From positions 15,407,434 through 15,471,433 of the forward strand of contig OX439131.1 of NCBI GenBank assembly GCA_949318235.1: 64,000 nt of DNA. The letters are read 5' to 3'. The position numbers and the translations under genes were made by a program. The DNA comes from Ecdyonurus torrentis. Taxonomy: Eukaryota > Arthropoda > Insecta > Ephemeroptera > Heptageniidae. Positions 22,591-34,500 of the stretch are shown one piece after another (the first letter of the stretch is position 1; each line of letters opens with the position of its first letter). The notes under the pieces are model-generated. The model worked only from the letters and a program-made list of their open reading frames with translations, ran no database searches and was not told where the DNA came from.

Positions 22591-25500
22591 AGTGTTAAAA
22601 GCGTAGAACACCTTGAACAAAAAACATGTCTTATATCCTGACATACCTAAGTATCAGTGTTGATTTGGCCGGAGTCATTGATTTCTAATTTATTTTCCAT
22701 TCAAGAAATGACAGCTACGGGTTTGTTTCTGCGCAAGTGGAATAGTGAGCTGTGACGTCACAAACCCGCAGCTACCATTTTGTGAATGGAAAATAAATTA
22801 TAAATCAATGACTGGCCAAATCAACGTTGGTATTTAGGTATGTTTGACATGTTTTATGTTCAAGGTGCTCTACACCTTTAATTAAGCGTAAGTACTAGCC
22901 GCTCATATTGCTCTGTAGAAAGCTCACTTTCTACTTTTATTATTATTTTTTTTTAATGCTAGGACCTTGTTTAATGCTAGGACTTTTGATGCTTTAAATT
23001 TTAATTTATCTTGTTCGTGGTAATTTTACAGTTTAGTCGTTCAGCAGTGGGAGGGATGAGAGTTGAAAATGAACCTCAGAAACCTATCAAAGATGATACT
23101 TCATTGCAGTTTGAGTCTCGTTTTGAATCAGGGAATCTCGGAAAAGTAAGTATACTCATCAAAACAGGAAACTGTTCTTGTATTTTAATATTATTTTTTT
23201 ACACAGGCTGTTAAAGTAACAGATACTTACTATGAGCTTTACTTGAGGACAGATCTGTACACCAACAGACACATGCAGTGGTTTTACTTCCAAATAAAAA
23301 ATACCAGGGCAAAAACTATGTATAGGTATGTATAATTAAGGAAAATAAACCATCGTGGTTATGTATGATAAATTTAAAAGTAAAGGATAGAGGTAACCAG
23401 TTCTATGTTGTTCAGTGTAATTCTTGCTAGCACAGATATAATAAATATATGGATAGCTGCAGACACTAAAATCCAAGAAAAATGTAGTATGTGTTTGTGT
23501 GCCTTTTTTTAGTCCTTACAGACTTGCTCAGAGAAACTCATTGTTTTATAGAAAGTCATAGTTTCTAACTCTGTAAGGTCTGACAAAGACACACACACAT
23601 ACTTCATTTCTTGTGGATTTTCGTGCCAAAAGCTATCCAATATTGTGTTCATTATCTAGGTGCTAGCATAAATTTTACCAAACTATGGGACTCTCCTCAC
23701 TTTTTTTTTTAAATGATATATGTGTACTGAATTTTTTTATACTCAAATACAAATTTAAATTATTGTTATTTATGATATCATATTTTGTATCTTGCAGATT
23801 ATCTATTGTAAATTTAAGCAAACCTGAGAGCTTATACAGCTGTGGAATGAAGCCTCTAATGTACTCCAATAAGAAAGCACAGCTAAAGAGAGTAGGATGG
23901 CATCGCATAGGCGACAACATTGCTTATTTTAGAAATGATATTCAGTAAGTATGACTAGTACTGATAAACTGGTAGTTGGTAGTCAACGTGGGGTGACTGG
24001 TTGTGTAATTTAACTTTAGCCTGCTACTCATGTAATGTCACTAACAAGGAAGTTCAAATTTTTAATTTGCATACTTTGATATAATTTTACCTTCTAGATA
24101 AAATTATTTTCCCATTATTAATTATTAATATGAGAATGAGAAAGTTACCCACAAATTTATCCTTAAACTTTTTATCGTAGACTATAGGAAAAAAAAAAAA
24201 ATGGCACCATCATATTTAATATACCCTTCGGACCAATATACTAAATTTTATTGGATTCAGTAAATTGTTTCCTTTCTATATAACACTTTAAAGGGTGACT
24301 TTGAACGTCTCCCATTTGTAATTAGACTATTAAAATTTTGTTTTTATATTAGGATTGACGAAGAAGAAGGAAGTGCACCATGCTTCACATTAACTTTTAC
24401 AGTTGAATTTCCTTATGATGATGATGTTATTTATTTAGCCCACTGTTACCCATACACATACTCTACCTTGCAAGATTATTTACTAACATTACAGGTAAGA
24501 AAAGAATAAGTAGTAGCTTGTGGTGATAGGTAGTGTTAATAAAATTATATTATATAACTAATGTAAATGAATAATTGTCTTTGTCAAAATAAAAAATGCA
24601 ATTAAAATAGCAAGGTAATTGTTAGATCCCAAAATTCAAATGTAGTGTTTCAGTTTAATAATTAAAAAGTGATCTTTTAGAGTAAGGGGATAATGCTTAT
24701 TAATTACATATAGTCAGATTAATTTAGTTTATAAAATAATAAACTTAAGTATAAAACAAAAAGAGTTAATATTCAATTGAGTGAAATTTCAAGAGTTTTG
24801 AAAATGGCTATTTCATAATCAAAAGACATTTAATTTATAAAAGGTTTATTCTCGTATTACAGGAAAGAAATCAACTTTGTGATAATGAGGAAGACTACAA
24901 CAAATTTGAGGGGTTAATTTTATTTCACATTCTAAAAGAGTACATTGTCCTGAATCAATGCATGTAAGAATTTTTAATTTCTGAGTTCATTAAGCATTTT
25001 TGAAAGTCGCGAAATGATGTCACAGGCTGCAACTTTTTCCTATGTCTACATGCATAAGCTGCAGCCTGTGACGTCATTTCGCGACTTTCAAAAATTAATT
25101 AAAAATATAAAACGAACTCAATAATTAGAAATTCACATATGTATCAATTCAGGACAATGTCCTCTTTTAGAATATGGAATAAAAATTACCTCCTCAAATT
25201 TTGTTGTAGTCTTCCTCATTGATTGATAAAAAAAGATGATAGAATAACCTGAATAACACTTAAATCTATCTTTATGTTATTCTATCAACTTTTATTTTTC
25301 TTGTGAACCAGATTACAGTACAGAATGTTAAAATGGATAAAAAAGACAACACAAGCTTAAATTTAAATTTTGTGAAATTGTTTCCTTATTAAATAAACTA
25401 TAGAACTGATTTAAGACAGATTAAGGTAGTAGGGTACCGACCTTATATCTCAAAAACTAGAAGTGTTTTGGGTCTAAATTTGGTGTCATTGTGAAGCTAG

Positions 25501-28500
25501 GGGTCACACCTAGCCGTGATAAAAATTTCATGATGTTTGACCGTCCCGAAAAAAAGAAGAAAAAACATTGAAATTAACATTGGGCCTTATGGGCTTAAAA
25601 TTTCAAAAAATCATATAAAATTAATTTGCACGGTGACCCCCCCCCCCCCCCCCCCAATTTTTATATATTTGAAATTGTCTCAAGCTGAATTATCATTGTG
25701 CCAAATTTCAGATTTTTTTGACGAGAAAAGTTTGAGTCTAGTGGCCGACCTCGGTCCCCTACTCCCTTAAGTTCATGGAGATTTTATATTATTATTCATT
25801 ATCTGGTTTGTAAAGTGTGACAGAAAAGCAACGTGTTTCTTTATCTTTCAGAATCATCCAGTGAAATCTACATACACAAAATTACGCCTCTTGTGTCGAT
25901 CATTAGCTGGAAATAATGTTTATTATTTGACAATCACAGAACCTTCCCAAGATGACAATAAGGTACCTGTCTACTTGTGATGTTAATTTTTTCTTAATGT
26001 TTAGCCTTTGCTTTAAAAGCTGCATAGAAATATTCCAACAGTCATTGTTTTTTTATGTTTTAATAAATAATACAAATTCATGAGTTGTCAGCCATGCCAC
26101 TAATAATTACTGTTACACCTTTAAAATATTTCCACTTGTTTTATGCCTTTTATACTTTGATACAAGATGGATGAAAATGCAAAATTTCTTATGTAAAAAT
26201 ATTAAAAAAAAAAAAAAAAAAAAAACTAAAACAAGCAATAGCTATAAAATAATAATAATAATAAAACGGTTTGGTATCAAATTCAAAGGAAATAATTGTA
26301 AAACAAGCCCGTATGCTATAATGTGGGAAAAACATACACACAGTCATATAAAAGAGTGTAATAAAAGGCTTTCATTATTCTATGGTCTACATTCACATTA
26401 TGACTGTGAATTTTTATACGTCATGGCTGTGTAATAATTAATAATAAACTTCTTTTTTTAACTATAATTTTCTTTGATTTTGTTGTTTCAATGAGCAAAT
26501 CAATGTTGTGGCCAAAAAAGTGTATCTCATTTTTTGTCATGGTATGCAAAATGTCTATCTCGTTTTTAGTCACAAGAACCTAAAAGTCTATCTCATTTCC
26601 GAACGTTATGTAGATGATACTCAAGTTACACTCATGACAAAAAACGAGATATACATTTTGCTTCTGCTGACAAAATACGAGATAGATATTTTGGTCACAA
26701 CAACATCGAAATATGTTTTAAAAGTGCAACTGATTATAGATGATTGTGGTACAACCCAATATAGTACAATAAAGATAGGCTCACAGAGTGGAAGTGATGT
26801 CACGTGAATATTTTTGCTTTTGTAAATTAACATTATAATTAACTATTCAAATGATGCCACAACTGCTAGTGAGCCAGGAGTAGGCACAACCAATATAATT
26901 AGTACAATTATCATAATAATAAAAAAAATGTCGTATTTTACAATTTTTATTGTTATTTGAATATGTGCAATCATAAATATAAATAATAAAAAATTAAAGT
27001 TAATTGAAATTTAAAGTTTTGTTATTTAGTTAGTGCTTAAATATGTGTCACCATGTTTTGTTATAGAAGAAAAGGCCAGCTGTAGTGCTCACTGCAAGAG
27101 TACATCCTGGGGAGACACCAGCTTCATTTATGATGAAGGGCATTATTGACTTTTTAACTGGAAATTCTGAACCTGCCAAGGTAAATCTTATCAAAAACAT
27201 AATCATTTACATTAAAATTTTAAAGAAAAGGATAGAATAACCAGCAAGGGCCTTACCACAGTAGAAGTTCTATGGAGAGGTCGAAGTCTCGCATGGGACA
27301 GTGTTTTGTTATAAAAAAGTTCATTTTATAACTGAGAGCTTTCGTCATATATTAATGACATTATCAATCAAAGAAGAAAATTACTTGAGCACATCACTAA
27401 GCAGAGTACAAGACAAGACACTGCTTAGTGATGTGCTCAAGTAATTTTCTTCTTTGATTGATAATGTCATTAATATATGACGAAAGCTCTCAGTTATAAA
27501 ATGAACTTTTTTATAACAAAACATTGTGCCATGCGAGACTTCAACCTCTCCATAGAACTTCTACTGTGGTAAGGCCCTTGCTGGATATTCTATCCTTTTC
27601 TTTAATATTGATCCTAACCGCGATGGTTTTTTCCTTAAATTGATCATGTACATTTTAAGGTATTAAGAAAAATAAACCATTGTGGTTAGGTATAGTAAAA
27701 GGTAAAAGGTAGTAAAAGGTATGTGAAAGAAAGGGATAGGAGAAAACCAGCAAGGGTGTTACCATAGTGAAGAGCGTCCTGGAGACTGCTTTCTCAATAG
27801 TATGGGCCCTAGCTGGTTTTCTCCTATCTTTTCTTTCAAATTTGTCATGAATGCCACGATTTGTCTTGCAAAATCACATGGAACCTAGCTAATGTTTGTT
27901 TCTCAAAACCAAAGCTCACACAATCAAAAGGTATTGAAGTATGTCGGTAACTGCTATGCACCTGACTGTAAGCATTTCATAAAACGTGAAATTTGACCTC
28001 TTCATAAAATCAAGAATTACTGAGAATAAAAAAAAATTTAATAAAGGGGAAAAAAAAAAATTTGGTACCAAAGTAGTTAAAATTATATGTATTTTTTATT
28101 TTTCTAAATATTAGAAGATTATGCAAGTAAACATAAAAATAAATACAAAGACTAATTTGTAGTTAGTGCAAAACTTAAATCTAGTGATGAAATTTGTGGG
28201 GTTTTGTTTGTCTATCTTATAAGAAATAAAATGAGCTATTTTTTGTATATTTATATAAATAAAACTTAAATAAAAATATATTATAAAATAAAAATATATT
28301 AGATTAAAAAGAAGACCCTGAGCCATCAGGAATTTATTTGAGCATTTTTTTTTTAAATCACTTCTTAAATGTGCTTTCACATACGTATTTGATTATCTGC
28401 CATTAAAAGTTTTGTGCAGTTAAATAACTTTTCTTATTTAAATCAATGCTATTTTTATATATTAGAAACACACTATCCAATCTTTTCATCAATAATTTAC

Positions 28501-31500
28501 AGTTATGTATGTAATGTTTTAGGAATTACGACATAAGTTTATATTCAAGATAATTCCCATGCTGAATCCTGATGGTGTGATTGTTGGGAACAACAGATGT
28601 TCTCTGACTGGAAGAGACTTGAATAGACAATATAGAACTGTCATCAGAGAAACTTACCCTCCAGTGTGGCATACCAAAGTACTATTGCGACGTCTCAGTG
28701 AAGATTGTGGTATTGCCTTGTACTGTGATCTTCACGCTCATTCTCGTAGACACAACATCTTCATCTATGGATGTGAGAGTCGAAGAGCTTCTGATCAACC
28801 TCTACAAGAGCAGGTGTTCCCTCTAATGATGAGAAAAAATGCTCCAGACAAGGTGGGTTTATAATTTAAGCATATCAATGTTGTAGAGGAAAATATGTGT
28901 ATCTCATTATTTATCTCGCAAAGCAAAATGTGTATCTTTTTTTCCACGGGAAGCAAATGTGTAACTCATTTCCTAACTTAATGTAGATGGTGCTCCGAGT
29001 TACACATTTTGCTTGCTATGACACACATTTTGCTTGCCATGATGTCAAAAAACAAGATACGTAATACATTTTCTCTGCGTGATAAAAAAACGAGATACCC
29101 ATATTTTCCACTACAACATCTGTATGTACAGTCATTTTACTTAAAAATGAATATCTATTGGCTTATGGCCATACAATGCAATCAGATGGAGATTTCAGTT
29201 GGCACAAAACTCCATTTAAATTTAAATACATGTTATTCCCATGTGACAATAGAAATGCAGTTTTAAGTAAAATGACTGTACCATATTATGTTTGTGTGTT
29301 GTGCAACACCATAGAGTTTTTGTACATAGAAGGGAAGGATCAGTAAAGCCTCCTTGCAGAAGGTTATGCAGCCATGTTTAGATTCTAGCCAATAGCTAAC
29401 AACTATTAGAGAACCACCTATTCTATAAGAGTACATCAATCATGTTAATTTTTTCACTGCCATGTTAGAGCTTCTGGCTGTGTGCTTCACATAACACAGA
29501 TCATAGGAATAAAGTGGAAGTCAAGTATTTGAGAGAGCAACATACAGCTCAAGTGCTAAACCTCAACAAGGATAACAATTGTAGTCACTTTCAAGTTTGT
29601 ACAAGATTTTTTCAAAGAGTAATAGAGCTTATTGGTGAATGACAGGGTCGGCCTGAGAGGAAAAGGCCCGGTCCGCGAGATTACAAAAGGGCCCGCGCAC
29701 GAGGGGGGGGGGGGGGGACGAGTCCCCCCAAAACAGCGCCGCAGGTTAACAAATTTTGAGGCCACGCCCCTTTTCAGTGCGAATGTACTTAAAAAACTTC
29801 AATTTTTTTATTAGATTTTTAGCACACAACAAATAAAATTATTATAATGTTTTTAAATGAGCTAATTCACCACTAGAGTTCGCTAGGGGTGCAACTTTTT
29901 TAAAAATTTAAAGCGGATAGAATTTTAAGATTGGATGTAATTTCTTGTCGTCTTTTGAAAGAAAAAGAAAAATTATCAGTCTGAAATTGTCCTTTTAACT
30001 TATTTCTTTTTCTTCTTCTTCTTCTTTTTTTTTTTTTTTTTTAATTGGTGTGTTGTGAGCAGAGAAAGGGCCCACGCCCGGGGGGGCCCGGTCCGCAATC
30101 GCGGACTAGCGGACCTGGCCAGGCCGACCCTGGTGAATGATATATGGATTTCATGTACAGCCAATAAAATATAGTACAGTATAGGAAAAAATAATAGGCT
30201 TAATAATAAAAAATAAAATGTGCTGAAATTAGTAATAATAATAAATGTGCACAAAATTTGGAAGAAAATTTTTTTTTACTTCTGTAGACTCATAATTCAT
30301 TTCACAAAATCGAAAGACTTTAACATTGAAAAGACTACCCTTTTAGTCAACACCAACGGTTGGCTTCACAAAATTGCGAGTTTACTGTATAAAGACCATT
30401 AATGATTTTTTAAAAATATTTTTGTAAGTAATAAAATAAAAATAAAAAAATAAATAAAATTGGTTTCAGTTTTGCTTTGAAAGCTGCAAGTTTCGTATCC
30501 AGCGGTCAAAAGAAGGCACTGGCCGTGTGGTTGTGTGGATGATGGGAGTGCCAACAAGCTACACAATTGAAGCATCATTTGGAGGTTCCACATTAGGCTC
30601 TCGTGCTGACACTCACTTCTCCATGGCTGACTATGAGGGACTTGGCAGGACTTTCTGTGAAACTTTACTTGACTTCTCAGATGATGAGCCCAGTAAGGTA
30701 AGTTGTGTGTACATTAACTAAGATGGTGATGGTCTCAAAACAATGCTTTTACATACGTACATATTGTCTCTATCACGTCAAAATGTATCTCAAGGGAAGT
30801 TATCACGAGCTCACCAAACGTTCCATCTACATAGGGCTTACTGTGTCAGATGGAACGTTTGGCAAGCTCATGATAATTTCACTTGAAACATTTTGATGCG
30901 ATAGAGACAAATATATCATGACGCTAGAGTTCCTTTTGGGGTAAGCCAACAACATCAATGTTTTTAGCCTGACCTAGTGATAGACCTCCACAACTTTCTA
31001 TCCTGACATACTTCACTTGCTTCCTTCAGACTCATACCTTGTTTCATACATTTTCTTTTGCATCTTGTACTGTGTACATTCTTATTTTTCAAACATCATC
31101 CAACCACTTAAGATCATGATGTTTTAGGCCTGCCTATACCTCTAATGAGTTTTTTTTTCTACATATAAAAGCAAGACTCGAGCCAAAAGATGTTAATGCA
31201 TAGAGCTTTATTTAATTCAGATTAAATATGTACAGCTCTGGACAAAAGTTTTCAAACAATTTGTATAGGCAACTCGCAACCACACTATGCTGTCCCTATG
31301 AGAAAATGCAGCGGCCACCACAGCCTCGTTCAGAAACTTTTGTCCAGAGGTGTACAGTCAAAGATAAATAAAAGGTTACTGTGTTCTAGGGAAATTTTAA
31401 GATTTAAAATAAAAGTAGAGCAAAGTTCATCAGAAGTAGCATAATTGATAATTGAAAGATTTGATAGAAAAACACATAGCTAGATTATGTAAAAATGGGG

Positions 31501-34500
31501 AATGGGAGATAGTATGAGTTAACACTTACAGGGATGCGAGGTAGAGAAAATATTCTAACCCAGGACGAAAAGAAACTTATAAGAGTATGTAAGCAGCTCA
31601 TATTGCTCTGTAGAAAGAGAGCTTCATAAAAAGGGGCATTTTGACTTGCATGTTGGTTTAGACGGCTGAAGCATTGCGCATAGCACGCTATCATTTTTGG
31701 CACCTCATCCATGGCGGACAGCTGTTTTGTCCTGTCTTCATAAACATTTCTTATTTGCATTCAGTTGACTTGTGATAGGTGTTCATCAAAAACTAATATC
31801 TTGTTTTATTTTCCTCTCTTTTTATGCATTCATACATTTACTAAATGTTATGGTAAGTTAAAAATGATTCATGATCACAGTTTAAATGTAAAATTGCTCA
31901 AAAAACATGAGTACATACTGTACTATTAGAAAATATTCAAATTGTATTGACAAATAATTTAATATACTTTTAGCTCCATTGCTTTGTGTAAATAATAGTG
32001 AATATTGTATTAACACTTAATGTGAACTTTAAATTAAAATTAGTTAAATTTAATTCTAATTGCAAGAATATGTAATACTGTTTTTATGTTTTTATATAAC
32101 ATTTGACATTGTTCCAGTTAAAAAGGAGAGATTGAGAGCCAAAATCATAGACCGTCTTTTAAAAGAAGGTTCGAGTGCCGATGAACCTACCAATATAAAT
32201 TTATCTGATTATTCAAGGTAAGTTAATAGTTAATACAAAATATAATTGAACATGTATGAGTGGCAGTTGAATGTTGATACATATTTCAGTGACGAGGGTG
32301 ACACAAGTAGTTGCTCCGAGGAAGACGAAGAAGAAGGGAGAGATAGAACAAAGTCAAACTTACGTCAAGCTTGGAGTGTGTGTGTTGCAGAGGAAAGTCA
32401 GGTCTCAACAAGTAACAGCAGGCAACATAGTCCAGAGAAACTTTCTCCCAAGGTAAACATTATAGTAATAATAAAACCAACCCCCTATGATCAACCTTCT
32501 TAAAACCATCACGTTTAGGATTAATATAAAAGAAAGGGATAGAAATATCAGTAAGGGCCTGGTATAGTTGAAGTTCTAGTGGGAGGTTAAAGTCTCAAGT
32601 GGCACAGAGTTATATAGTTATAATGTATATTATGCATCATCTGTAATCCTATTTTACTGCATGTGCATGCGTGTATTATTTTTACTTTAAATTGTAATTC
32701 ATTGATTATAATATGTACTGACTTGTGAGTGTACCGCCAATGTATTGGGTGCAAGCCTGTTTTTGGTTGACAATAAATAATAATAACTAAATACCCTAAT
32801 AATAATAAATCAATAAAAATGTGGTGATGACGAAAGCTTTCAGTTAAACATAGAACTCCATAGAATTTATACTGTGGTTAGGCCCTTGCTGGTATTAATA
32901 ACCTTTATTGTATTGATCCTAACCGCAATGGTTTTTTCCTTAAATTTATTTATTAACATTATTAATGTTACTTCTAAAATGCAGCAACTCATTTCAACAT
33001 AGAAAAAACAACAACAATAATCCATTGAATACATCCATTTCATTGAGTTTCTTCTATTAATGAAGATTTGTTAGTTATGTTGTTATAACAAGTAGCAAGT
33101 TAAGTTGTTGGTTAGTTATTATGTTAGCGGGTAGGAATAATAAATTATACCATATTATAACCACACACAGTATATTTATATACAGTAATACACAGTATAC
33201 AGGTATTAAAAGAATAAAATTATTGCAATGGTTAATTGCAATTGCCTATTAATTTAAAATGAATTATTACAGTATTATTATTTTCTACTTCTATATTTTG
33301 TTTATTCATGTCATTTCTATTATGAAAATGAGAATTTTTGCTGTGTAATATTATTAATTTTATCTTACCCTTCTCATTAATCTTTCCAGAAAGTACTAAA
33401 ATAAGCATACACTCCTGTAGTTTTTTAATATTTTGCAAAACAGCTAAAAAGTTAACTAAAGGGTTAGTTAAAGAGCAACTTTGGTTTTGTTAGGATTACA
33501 CAGTAAATGTAATTGTGTCCACAGAGTGTCCGAGCTCATCTCGGCGTGGATCGAGTGTCTCCAGTACGTCAGTCATTACCTATGTCATGTGCAACGTTGG
33601 ACCTCCCTGATAGTGAGGCAACAGCATCATGTATAGCTGCTGCAAGTGAAGAAGAAGGAGGAGTCATGACAGGCTCTCCAACAACGACATCACACAGACG
33701 ACACAGGAGCAGAGAGTGGGCACGTCGAGTATCTAGTCCAGCTAGAGAGTCTCTCAACAGACCAAGAAACATGCCACCAGAGCTCATTGTCACACAAGCA
33801 CAGGTACATAGTTAATTATTTGTCTTTATTATATTGTAACAAATAATAATTTTGGAAAATCCTCAAGGTTTAAGCTTGCAAAGAGTCTAGCTCACCCTAA
33901 CACCTAACCCCAGCGGTACATATTTATGTACTAGTAGTATTATGTTGGACTAATGTGAATTGAAATAGGCAAGGCACTTCAATGTTGAAATGCGTCACAT
34001 TTTTTTAAATATTACATTACTGTTCATAGCTGACTAATAAAAAATATATATTTGTAAGCATAAACACATAGGATATTTTAAATTGAGAATATTTGAGCAA
34101 TAGAAGATAGTGAAATTTAGGCTGTTTGGAACACTTTGTATGAGAGAGAAAATACTTTGTAGCGGGTGAGAAGTTATTTTCTCTCACAGTGTCTCTGTCA
34201 GCCTAAAGCTCATTATCTCTGGTACCCCAATTTTACTTAATCATGATTTGAGTTTTTGCTATTTGTTAGTCTGACTCATTTATTAATATTTGCCTGTTAA
34301 TATTTGTGAATATTAATGTTTTACTAGGTTTATGAAGCTTGTATTGAAGTTAGTGAGAAGATTTGTAAAGAAGTGGTAACTACAGAGAGCATCAGTCTTC
34401 CTTGCATTAGTAAGCGTGCACCAAGCACAAGACCACACACTGGAGACCCTCACGTAGACCGGCACCGCTCCACCTCGTGGCAACAGATGCGTTCTATACC

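Noticed and set aside
24862..24968. Possible extra CCP2/3 exon ([15 protein letters not shown]) after a fair acceptor
   Set aside because: It lies in the left arm of an exact inverted repeat, has no similarity to CCPs, and exons 6 and 7 join directly in frame and in homology without it.
25537..25770. 77-codon open frame with a run of prolines
   Set aside because: The prolines come from a poly(C) run within a MITE-like element in a CCP2/3 intron.
29127..29280. Open frames near 29009-29346 as coding exons
   Set aside because: They cross a MITE with perfect terminal inverted repeats and a fold-back, and lie in the intron between exons 9 and 10, which join in frame.
29632..29814. Gly-rich 60-codon open frame
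   Set aside because: It is the G-rich end of the hAT-type element read through into the intron.
32118..32125. Using the first acceptor (32117) for CCP2/3 exon 11 directly after exon 10
   Set aside because: It gives a stop codon five codons later; kept only as an option if a hidden micro-exon exists.
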